DNA from: Planctomycetota bacterium
Lineage (GTDB): Bacteria; Planctomycetota; UBA1135; GCA-002686595
Direction of reading: 5' to 3'
NCBI GenBank assembly: GCA_016714045.1
Contig: JADJNY010000004.1
Location: 520,518-584,517, forward strand
DNA: 64,000 nt
Shown here: positions 1 through 7,431 of the stretch, piece after piece
Layout: the number at the start of each line of letters is the position of its first letter
Position numbering within the stretch: the stretch's first letter is position 1
Notes under the pieces: generated by a model
What the model was told of the DNA's origin: nothing
What the model saw: only the letters and a program-made list of their open reading frames with translations
Databases searched by the model: none
Made by a program: the position numbers and the translations under genes

Positions 1-2245
1 GATAGAACTCGTCGCTTTCGACCCCCATCCGATCGACGAACGTAACGCGGAGCTCGTACAGGCGCTCTGCGATTTCGGGCGTCCCGGGTTCGACTGCGAC
101 CTCGATCCCCTCCTCCGAGATTGGCGTCGACACTCGGACGCGACGACCAGGCGTGACGTGAGCGGTCAGGAAGCGCGAGCTGTTGTCCTTGAAGACGATT
201 CGCGGCGAGTACGAGCCGGGCATCAGACCATCGAAATGCACGATGCCGTTGCTGGGTACGGGAACGAAGGGACGAGGGTCGATGCCCTGAAGGTCGACCC
301 GGATCGCGGACAGATCCTGATCCGGCGCACCGACGAGCCGCACTTCGATGCTGCCGTGCTGGTGCAAGCCGATCGAACCGAGATCGACCCGGCCTTCTTC
401 TCCGACGTCCGCATGGACCACGCGCGGAGCGAAGCCATCCGCCGTGATACGCACGTAGTTGAGCCCCGGTGCGAGCCCGCGGATCGAAAACGCTCCGGTG
501 ACGTCGACTGGACTGGCTTCCTTCCAGGGTCGGAGGATCTGACTGCCGACGCGAACCTGCAGCGCGACACGCGCGGAAGGGATGGGCTCCCCCGTCATCC
601 CGGCGACGACGCGCCCGGTGGCCGTGCACGGAGCGGGGAGCTCGAGCACACACTTCGTCGGCTTCGCTGTGTCGACTACGACGCGCACTTGCGGGCTCTG
701 AATCGAAGTCGTCCCCATCGCGAAGAGTACGAGCTCGCCCGGCGCCGCCTCGTCCACGCGGAAGCTCCCGTCCGCGCTGCCGCGCACCTCGACCTTCCCA
801 CCGTCCCTCGGTTCTTTCTTCCAGAAGTTCACGGTGAAGTCGCGCGCGGGTTTGCCTTCGAGAAGACAGCGTCCCTCGACGACTCCGGCGCGTTCGAGGC
901 GCGCGAGAATCGGAGAGCCGTCGTGTAGGTTCGTCTCGAGCTGCGGCAGCAGATTGGGCACGAAGCCGGCTGCACGCGCCCGGAACCACACCGCTGCAGG
1001 CGGCAAGCCCTCGAACGCGGCGTTGCCCTCGGTGTTCGTGCGTCGGTCCAGCCGGCGCCACGCGGCCCCCTCCATCCACTGCGCGCTCACGCTCGCATTG
1101 GGCACAGCCAGCGCCTCGGGGTCGATCACACGCACGGTGAGCGTGCTGCCCGTCTTCACCGCGAACGTCACCGTGCGGTGATCGCCCGGTGCCGGGTCAA
1201 CCAAGTCAGCGTACTGTCGTGTGAGCGCCTCGCCTTCGAGTTCGACCACGTAAGAGTCGCAAGCCACGATCGGCACCAGCAAGTCGCCAAACTCGCCGTT
1301 CGCTCGGACCACGCCGCTCACGAGTTCCTCGCGATCGCCGCCACGCATGCTCGAGCACGAAACCCGCGCCTTCGGCCGCGTGCTCGCGGCTCCATCCCAC
1401 GCAACAGTTCCTCCGAGCGTGAAGGTGGGCCGAAGGTCGAGCTCCACGTCCGCCGGCGTTGAACCCATCCAAACCGAACTGCGGAGAGCCTCGCACGTCG
1501 CCCAGAGCCGTTGCGCACCTACCGACGGAACGAGTGCTGCCCGACCTTCGGCGTCGACTCCCGATGTGCGGTGGAACGCGCGACGAGCGCTGCGTGCCGG
1601 CGGATCGAGCCCGACGAGCGAGGCTTCGGAGCTCTCCGCGAAGTGGTGGACTAGGACCGCGGACTGCGCCGAGTCGACGATCCCAGTAACGTGCACACGC
1701 AACTGCGATCGACGCTCGAGACGAACGACCGCCGGCCAGCTCGACTCGTGGCCGGCCTCCTCAGCCAGCGCGAACGCCTCGTGGTCCGCATGGGTGACCC
1801 AGACGATGGACCGCTCGAAAGCCGCGCTGGGAAGCTCGAGATGGACCTCGCCACGTTCGTCGGTGACGCCGCCAACCGACAGTCGCTCGAGCCTCTCCCA
1901 GTCGAGGTCGGGCCAGGCGCTCTCGGCAGCGATCCACTCCGAGTCGAGACCGCTCCACACGACTCGAGCGCCGACGACGGCGCGCTGGTCTGCATCCACG
2001 ACGCCCAGGTGCAGAGAACGAGGAGCGTTCGTGCGCGCCTTCGTGTCCTGCGACTCGTCCAGCTTCGTCCCTTGGTTGCCGGCATCGGGGACGTGGTTGC
2101 TCGCGACGGTGGCCTCGGCTCGAGACCCCGTTCGTTCAGAGGGAGCTCTGGAGAGAAGCAGTCCTAGGAGGATGAGCGCAGCGAACCCAGCGAACGCGAA
2201 CAGGAGCGAACGCCAAAGAGCGGGTGATGAGGTCTTGGCGTTCAC
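1..2245 (-). CDS. Membrane-anchored carboxypeptidase-regulatory-like protein (C-terminus off the window)
   Basis: The reverse strand is open from a GTG at 2245 to the left edge, at least 748 codons. The N-terminus has a short basic stretch and one hydrophobic helix (about residues 11-33, ending ALILLGLLL), then a polar linker and a long run of beta-rich segments. Several of these have the look of carboxypeptidase-regulatory (CarboxypepD_reg) repeats, such as GRVVAGMTGEPIPSARVAL and GAFSIRGLAPGLNYVRI. Such proteins are common in Planctomycetota and are usually anchored with the repeats outside the cytoplasm. It is the last gene of a minus-strand operon that starts at 4055, 92 bases after the small membrane protein. 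The GTG start was chosen because it precedes the helix directly. No enzymatic motif was seen. Confidence 0.7.
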   Translation of the reverse strand, partial: MNAKTSSPALWRSLLFAFAGFAALILLGLLLSRAPSERTGSRAEATVASNHVPDAGNQGTKLDESQDTKARTNAPRSLHLGVVDADQRAVVGARVVWSGLDSEWIAAESAWPDLDWERLERLSVGGVTDERGEVHLELPSAAFERSIVWVTHADHEAFALAEEAGHESSWPAVVRLERRSQLRVHVTGIVDSAQSAVLVHHFAESSEASLVGLDPPARSARRAFHRTSGVDAEGRAALVPSVGAQRLWATCEALRSSVWMGSTPADVELDLRPTFTLGGTVAWDGAASTRPKARVSCSSMRGGDREELVSGVVRANGEFGDLLVPIVACDSYVVELEGEALTRQYADLVDPAPGDHRTVTFAVKTGSTLTVRVIDPEALAVPNASVSAQWMEGAAWRRLDRRTNTEGNAAFEGLPPAAVWFRARAAGFVPNLLPQLETNLHDGSPILARLERAGVVEGRCLLEGKPARDFTVNFWKKEPRDGGKVEVRGSADGSFRVDEAAPGELVLFAMGTTSIQSPQVRVVVDTAKPTKCVLELPAPCTATGRVVAGMTGEPIPSARVALQVRVGSQILRPWKEASPVDVTGAFSIRGLAPGLNYVRITADGFAPRVVHADVGEEGRVDLGSIGLHQHGSIEVRLVGAPDQDLSAIRVDLQGIDPRPFVPVPSNGIVHFDGLMPGSYSPRIVFKDNSSRFLTAHVTPGRRVRVSTPISEEGIEVAVEPGTPEIAERLYELRVTFVDRMGVESDEFY

Positions 2246-2337
2246 GGCAGCTGCCTCACGCGGCTCAGGAAGGGATCAAGGACGAGTGATTTCCCATGGC
2301 ATGGTCCGGTCGGGTCGCCGTGTGCGTTGAGTGGCGA

Positions 2338-2514
2338 TCACTGAGCCGGCGTCGTTGGGCCCTGTTGCTGTTGCCGCCTCCGGTAGGTGGGAGTCGCTGT
2401 GTAGGGCGGGTCACCAGGCTGGAACGCGGCCGCGATCTCTGACAGCGCAGCGAATGCGATCAAGATCAGAAGCCAAGCACAGGCTCGACGCGTGTTCCTG
2501 TCACGAGAGCTCAT
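2338..2514 (-). CDS. Small single-pass membrane protein, 58 aa
   Basis: The short frame starts with ATG at 2514, inside the end of the TPR gene (stop at 2501), so translation is probably coupled. It holds a basic start (SSRDRNTRRACAW), one hydrophobic helix of about 18 residues (LLILIAFAALSEIAAAF) and a proline/glutamine-rich tail. Family unknown. Position between a TPR protein and a membrane-anchored repeat protein suggests a shared envelope role, which is inference only. Confidence 0.5.
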   Translation of the reverse strand: MSSRDRNTRRACAWLLILIAFAALSEIAAAFQPGDPPYTATPTYRRRQQQQGPTTPAQ

Positions 2515-3427
2515 GGAGGATCCTCCCGCCTGCAATGAAGTCGCCTTTGCACTCCCGCGCCAGGTTGGAAGCCCTGGGCGAGACATCGAGAAGCCCTCGT
2601 CGCCGTTGATATCGAAGCGTCTCGGCGTACGCACGCACGGCTTCGGACTCACCATGCTCAACCATCTCCAGCTCCCGGGCCATAAAGCGAAGGAGGGTGG
2701 TGTTCTCGAGCAGGACTGCACAGACAACAGCTCCCCCGCGAGCCACGACGTTGTCCGGAGCGATCCGGATCGCCTGTTGACTTGCGGCCAGGGCACGCTC
2801 GACTTGTCCACGCCTGAGGTGCGTGAGTGCCAGGTTGTTCCAGGAGGGGACGGCACGCTCCGTAGCCGCACCCGCGTGCAGGCTGGCTCGCAACCACACT
2901 TCTGCAGACTGGAGTACTCCTCGCAGTGTGTAGTCCAGTCCAGCGAGAGCCCTAGCCTGGGACGCAGGTGCAATCCGCATCGATGCTGCGGCGAGTGTCG
3001 CGGCGGTCGGGCGTCCCAACGGATCTTGACGAAGCCACGCTTCCAAGACACCTCCGGCGTCCAGCTCCCTGATCGCGGTGAGACCGGTCCGATCTACTTG
3101 CTCTTGGAGCTCGTCACGGCTGACTGGCCGCTTCTCAATGTCCACAGCGCGCCCATGCATCATCTCGTGGGTCGTTTTCTCCCCGTCGAACAACTCCCTC
3201 AACGCCGCCTGCCTGAACAACCACGCCAGCTCTTCCCGCCCGACCCGCACGAGCTCCCGCTCGGCTCGGCCGAGATCCATGTCCCCCACGCTTGCCGGCG
3301 CGTCGAGGCTCAGCCACCGCGGCACTTCCCGACCTCGCGGAGCGCGCAACAGACGCGACTCCGGCTCCGACGCGACCTCGCGCAAGAGCGCTTCGAACGC
3401 GGGATCGAGCTTCATCAGCTCAGCCAT
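2501..3427 (-). CDS. TPR-containing protein, 308 aa
   Basis: The ATG at 3427 lies inside the last codons of the upstream gene (stop at 3420), so the two are translationally coupled. The N-terminal part (MAELMKLDPAFEALLREV) is helical and acidic. A clear tetratricopeptide repeat occurs around residues 190-225 (NNLALTHLRRGQVERALAA), with a weaker helical pair on each side. TPR domains mediate protein-protein contacts. With a sigma-like gene directly upstream this could be a partner or regulator of that factor, but no anti-sigma signature was recognised. A longer upstream reading was rejected because it is arginine-rich and overlaps the upstream gene in another frame. Confidence 0.65.
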   Translation of the reverse strand: MAELMKLDPAFEALLREVASEPESRLLRAPRGREVPRWLSLDAPASVGDMDLGRAERELVRVGREELAWLFRQAALRELFDGEKTTHEMMHGRAVDIEKRPVSRDELQEQVDRTGLTAIRELDAGGVLEAWLRQDPLGRPTAATLAAASMRIAPASQARALAGLDYTLRGVLQSAEVWLRASLHAGAATERAVPSWNNLALTHLRRGQVERALAASQQAIRIAPDNVVARGGAVVCAVLLENTTLLRFMARELEMVEHGESEAVRAYAETLRYQRRRGLLDVSPRASNLARECKGDFIAGGRILHELS

Positions 3428-4055
3428 GATCGTCCCATCCTTCCACACGCAAGCCCGGCCTGCCGACCGCGGCCGCCATCGCGCGCAGCGCTCGTGTGAG
3501 CAGCTCGCGCACGTGTTCTTCCGTCGTCTCGCTCTGCGCCGCGTAGCCGCGCACCGTCGCCCCCCCACCAGCCACGGCCAGAAAGGCGCGCCGAACCTCT
3601 CTCGGTTGACGATTGCACACGATGCTCGCCCGCCGCGCGAGGGGCAGCTCGATCCCGAGCACCTTCCATAGGAAGAGGAGGTGCCCATCCGGGACGTCGC
3701 CGATCGGCACGCCCGCGAGCTCGTCCTCCCCCTCTTCCTCGAGCAGCTCCTCCACGGATCGCTCGATCGTCCGTGACAGGAACACCCCGAGCTCGGGTTG
3801 GCCGCGGTACTTCATCGCCGCATACGCGACCCGCGCCGCCGCGCGCGATGCGGCGCGACTGGGATCGACGAGCACCGCTTCGTTCCGCAACCACTCCTCC
3901 ACCCGCGCGCCGATCTCCAACGGATCGCCATCGCACAACTTGGCGAGGACCTCGCGCGGGGAACGACCCTGGAGGAGCTCACGACCCGGCCAATCCCCGG
4001 CGAAACCCGAGGGCCCGGCGTCACGGCCGTCATCCGGAGGGACCGCGGGTCCCAT
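3420..4055 (-). CDS. Sigma-factor-like or HTH regulator, 211 aa
   Basis: First gene of the leftward operon. Residues from about 125 on (GHLLFLWKVLGIELPLARRA to EEHVRELLTRALRAM) resemble the C-terminal helix-turn-helix half of a sigma-70-like protein, whereas the N-terminal half is acidic and has no recognised motif. Sigma-like genes followed by TPR and membrane genes are common in Planctomycetota. The similarity is weak and I would not call it an ECF sigma factor without a profile search. It overlaps the start of the TPR gene by 8 bases. Confidence 0.5.
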   Translation of the reverse strand: MGPAVPPDDGRDAGPSGFAGDWPGRELLQGRSPREVLAKLCDGDPLEIGARVEEWLRNEAVLVDPSRAASRAAARVAYAAMKYRGQPELGVFLSRTIERSVEELLEEEGEDELAGVPIGDVPDGHLLFLWKVLGIELPLARRASIVCNRQPREVRRAFLAVAGGGATVRGYAAQSETTEEHVRELLTRALRAMAAAVGRPGLRVEGWDDHG

Positions 4056-4586
4056 GCGCGAGCGTCACTCCTCTCTCACCGCGGGCGCGGTGCGTTCGGG
4101 GTGAGTATCGAGGGGGTTCGGAGGACGGTCAAGTGGCGTCGAGGCCGGAAGGAGCCGCCGAGTGGGCTGCGCACCGTGTGCTCGGGCAAGGGTGCGGCGG
4201 CCGGTGTAGGCCGGAAGCTCGGGCCCGAGGGGTTCAGGGACGGGCGGTCCTGCACGCTCCCTCGTCGCCCCGACCTGAGCCGGCGGGCTGAACCTGGAGC
4301 TCCCCGGGCGCCGTGTGGTGCGTCGGACCACGGCGGGGCCCGTGTTCCCGCCCCCGAACGACTCTGCTCTCCCGTCCACCGACACTCGTCGGATCACGGC
4401 ACCCTCGGGTGGGGTCCCGGTTGTGATCCGTACTCGGCAGGTGACCGTCGCCGAGAGTCCAGCCCCCGGCCCAGCCCCGCGGCGTTCGCCGCCTTCGAGC
4501 CGATCGAGGTCGACGAGCGTGAGCTCCAGCGAGCTCGCCTGCGCGCCGGGCCTCCGGCGGGGACCGACGCAAGGTAGGTTGGCGCG
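4056..4586. other. Divergent intergenic region with a weak repeat fragment
   Basis: These 530 bases separate the leftward operon from the rightward reductase gene and must hold both promoters. I see no convincing coding frame. Two short stretches (about 4299-4320 and 4391-4420) resemble the core of the dispersed repeat seen intact at 12.1, 14.0 and 50.2 kb, but with large differences. Confidence 0.35.
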
Positions 4587-5153
4587 ATGCGGAAGCTGAT
4601 CTTCGGGATGAACAGGACCCTCGACGGTTACATCGCCGCACCCGGCGACGAAATCGGCTGGGGCGGGCCGCCGAGCGACGAGCTGTTCCAGTGGTGGCTC
4701 GACCGCGAGCGGGAGCTCGGCCTGATGCTGTACGGGCGCAGGCTATGGGAAACGATGAGCTCCTATTGGCCGACCGCCGACCAGCAACCCAGCGCAACCA
4801 CGGCGGAGATCGAGTTCGCGCGCAACTGGCGAGGCATGCCGAAGGTCGTGTTCTCGTCGACGATCGACAGGGTCGACTGGAACGCGCGTTTGGTCCGCGG
4901 CGACGCGGTCACGGAGATCCAGCGTCTCAAGGCGGAGGACGGCGCCCCGATGGGCATCGGCGGCGCAAGGCTCGCCGGTGCGGCGATGCGAGCGGGGTTG
5001 ATCGACGAGTACCAGCTCGCCACCTATCCGGTGCTGGTCGGCGGCGGGACGCCGTTTTTCACGGCCCTGGATGGGCGGGTGAACCTGAAGCTGGTGGAGA
5101 CGCGGACGTTTCCGGGTGGTGTGGTGCTGACTAGGTACGAGACGAGGCAGTGA
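4587..5153 (+). CDS. RibD C-terminal / dihydrofolate-reductase-like protein, 188 aa
   Basis: The protein has the classical N-terminus of this family (MRKLIFGMNRTLDGYIA), the LMLYGRRLWETM segment after the first Rossmann strands, KVVFSSTI in the middle, and a glycine-rich nucleotide-binding segment IGGARLAGAAMRAGLIDEY followed by YPVLVGGGTPFF. Length is typical of the small RibD_C/DHFR-like reductases that bind NADPH, most of which have no assigned substrate. It is monocistronic, lies just outside the left attachment repeat, and is probably host chromosomal sequence. A purine-rich stretch lies upstream of the ATG. Confidence 0.85.
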   Translation: MRKLIFGMNRTLDGYIAAPGDEIGWGGPPSDELFQWWLDRERELGLMLYGRRLWETMSSYWPTADQQPSATTAEIEFARNWRGMPKVVFSSTIDRVDWNARLVRGDAVTEIQRLKAEDGAPMGIGGARLAGAAMRAGLIDEYQLATYPVLVGGGTPFFTALDGRVNLKLVETRTFPGGVVLTRYETRQ

Positions 5154-5223
5154 GGGCGGGGCGATCGGGAGCGGGAGCTCGGCGCGTGCGTCACGCGGGC
5201 GACTCACGGTCGCACACGAGTTC

Positions 5224-5268
5224 GTGTTGGTGCGCCCGAGAGGAGTCGAACCTCCGACCTGCGGTTTA
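5224..5268 (-). repeat. Left direct repeat: 3' end of a tRNA gene (attachment-site candidate)
   Basis: Read on the minus strand this 45-bp stretch is the 3' part of a tRNA: the end of an anticodon arm, a variable loop, the T-arm GGAGGTTCGACTCCTC, an acceptor 3' half and an encoded CCA. The 5' half is absent. The same 45 bases occur in the same orientation at 31426-31470. Duplicated tRNA 3' ends are the usual scar of tyrosine-recombinase integration. If the anticodon reads TCT at this position the tRNA is tRNA-Arg-UCU, but the IS inserted here removes the bases that would confirm it. Confidence 0.8.
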
Positions 5269-6142
5269 GAGCACGTCCTAAAACCATCGATTACCTCTGT
5301 CAACCGCGCCTCGGATATGGTGTGAGATGGTCCATGCCCAAGGACTTCTTCGACGTACCCGACGACCTCTGGTCTCGCATCGAGCCGTTGCTGCCGCCCG
5401 AGCAGCCCAGGCCGAAGGGCGGTCGTCCGCGTGTGCCGGATCGCGTTGCGTTCGCCGGGATCCTCTACCGCGTTCGCACGGGCTGTCAGTGGAAGGCGCT
5501 GCCCGCCGACTTCGGCTCGGGATCGACGTGTCACCTGCGGATGATGCAGTGGATCCGCGCCGGGCTGTTCGAGAAGCTGCACGAGGAGATGCTCCGGTAC
5601 TACGACAAACGACGCGGCATCAAGTGGGACTTCGCCTCGCTCGACAGCGCCATGGCGAAGGCACCAAAAGGGGGGTCGACACGGGGCCGAACCCGACGGA
5701 CCGGGGGAAACTCGGCGTGAAACGGCACGTCCTCACCGACGGACGAGGAGTGCCGTTGGCCGTGCGAACGACGGCGGCCAACGTGCACGACAAGTGGACG
5801 GTCGGTGAGATGCTCGACGCGGTCGCGCTGAAGGCGTCGCGAGGTCCGCGACGGCCCAAGCATCTGTGTTTGGACAAGGGCTACGACTACCAGGACGCCG
5901 AGGCCGCTGTTCGCGTCCGCGGAATCACGCCCCACATCCGTCGTCGCGGCGAGCAGCCGATGATCGGTTGCGTGAAGGGCACGCCACGACGCTGGGTCGT
6001 CGAACGAACCAACAGCTGGCACAATCGGTTTCGCGGGCTGCTCGTGCGCTGGGAGCGCACCGCGGGGAACTACCTGGCGATAGCGCAGCTCGCCTCGGCA
6101 CTCATCGCGTTACAGATAGCTCATTGGTTTTAGGATGTGCTC
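5269..6142 (+). mobile_element. IS5-family insertion sequence, 874 bp
   Basis: The ends are inverted repeats: left GAGCACGTCCTAAAACCA and right, read inward, GAGCACATCCTAAAACCA (17 of 18 match). Both ends are flanked by TTA (5266-5268 and 6143-6145), consistent with the 3-bp TNA target duplication of the IS427 group of IS5. Length fits that group. It lies exactly at the anticodon-side end of the left tRNA-derived repeat. Confidence 0.88.
5322..6133 (+). CDS. IS5-family (IS427-like) DDE transposase, two frames joined by -1 shift
   Basis: The first frame (5322-5720) gives the N-terminal domain (DVPDDLWSRIEPLLPPEQP, RTGCQWKALPADFG). The second frame, shifted by -1, continues to 6133 with the DDE catalytic part (GKLGVKRHVLTDGRGVPLAV, LCLDKGYDYQDAE, PRRWVVERTNSWHNRFRGLL). 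The overlap contains a run of four A then six G (5666-5675), a plausible slippage site. IS427-group elements commonly make their full transposase by -1 programmed frameshifting, so this is probably functional rather than broken. The product moves the element by cut-and-paste. Confidence 0.85.
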
Positions 6143-6294
6143 TTACGTCTCGGAGTCTGCCGAACGGCCACGTCAACGCATGATCAGGGGCACAGCTTGA
6201 CAGACGATTGCGGACTGCATACGATTGCGACACTACTCATAAGCGGCTAGCTTCTCCACGCTTGGCGGACATCCGCACACACTAGGACACATCG

Positions 6295-7137
6295 ATGATC
6301 CACAGTCTTTTTCATGCTCCGTTCGTCGCAGCGGTGTTTGCAATATGGACACTTGTAGCTCCCGGTTCAGGGCCCGGGCCGCAAACTGCGATTCCGACGA
6401 ACCCGCGCTCCCCATGGACCCTTCTCTCGCATCCGAGTTCGGCGGCAATCGCCGCGGAGGACATGGTGCGGATTTCCGGCTCGTGGGACCCGGCAGAGGG
6501 AATCAAGATCGTCCACACAGTTCCGCCCGGCAAATACCTAGTACTAACCGACGGGGTCTTCGTCGAAGGCAGCACCACGTTTGAAACGACCAGTCGTGGG
6601 GCCGCGTGGCTGTATCAGGACTCGGTACCAGTGACGCCAGCTATCAAGGACTTCGCGCGTCTACGGACGGGGCTCATCTACCCCCCGGCGTCCACCGTTC
6701 GGCTCAAGTTCGAAGTTCAGGTCCCCGCTACCTCAGAGGGGTACTTCTCGCTAGCGGGCTACTACCGAACGCCGCAACAGATCGCTGCGACTGCGCAACT
6801 GGCCAATGCCGTCGTGGTCATGTTCGATGGCCAGACGCTCACTGCGGACTACCCGGTCGGGCCATCGGTTACGGCCTATAATGTACCCGCAAACAAGCGT
6901 CTCGTGCTGACCGACCTTGTCACGACTCGAATCGCGGTTGCAGGCTCGAATCCGGTTGTTTACTCCCCAGTCGCTAACGTCCTCCTCGAGAACGCCGTGT
7001 TCTCGTGGTACGCGTACCCGGATGATCTCCTTCCCCGGCTCGTATTCCAACCGGGCTCTAACGTGAGCATAGGACTGTGCTGCAGCGGGCAGGTCGTCAT
7101 GCGCGTGATGTACACGGGGTACCTGGAAGACACTTGA
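6295..7137 (+). CDS. Secreted protein of unknown function, 280 aa
   Basis: An AGGA stretch at 6283-6286 precedes the ATG. The N-terminus looks like a signal peptide (hydrophobic HAPFVAAVFAIWTLVAPGSG). The mature part is beta-rich with two similar halves: VPPGKYLVLTDGVFVEGSTT around residue 77 and VPANKRLVLTDLVTTRIAV around residue 198, suggesting an internal duplication of a jelly-roll-like unit. I recognise no family. The following 294 bases hold no gene. Confidence 0.65.
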   Translation: MIHSLFHAPFVAAVFAIWTLVAPGSGPGPQTAIPTNPRSPWTLLSHPSSAAIAAEDMVRISGSWDPAEGIKIVHTVPPGKYLVLTDGVFVEGSTTFETTSRGAAWLYQDSVPVTPAIKDFARLRTGLIYPPASTVRLKFEVQVPATSEGYFSLAGYYRTPQQIAATAQLANAVVVMFDGQTLTADYPVGPSVTAYNVPANKRLVLTDLVTTRIAVAGSNPVVYSPVANVLLENAVFSWYAYPDDLLPRLVFQPGSNVSIGLCCSGQVVMRVMYTGYLEDT

Positions 7138-7431
7138 GCTACAAGCGGTCGACGCCGCCGTTTGAGACGGTTGTCCGCTCGCCGCAGCCGCTCGTTGCGG
7201 TCAACGGGTTCACTGCTCGCTCGGTGATGGTCCTCGGCAAGTCCCGCGGCTACGCCGCGCGGGCAAGCACTCTGCATGTCCTAGCACAGATGATCGAGTG
7301 GTCCCATCGCTGCGTGTGCGATTCGCCGACACAGCCAAAGGAACCGGCTCAGAGGGTCGCATCGGCGAACACCGCATGGACGTCCGGCCTGCAGCTCATC
7401 CTGGCAACCGAAGCCGCGACGCGACCGTAGG

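Noticed and set aside
158..928. 256-aa plus-strand frame at the left edge
   Set aside because: It is an arginine-rich antisense shadow of the minus-strand carboxypeptidase-regulatory-like gene, which is continuous and protein-like.
5224..5268. Complete tRNA gene
   Set aside because: Only the 3' half is present in both copies; the 5' half and anticodon stem partner are missing.
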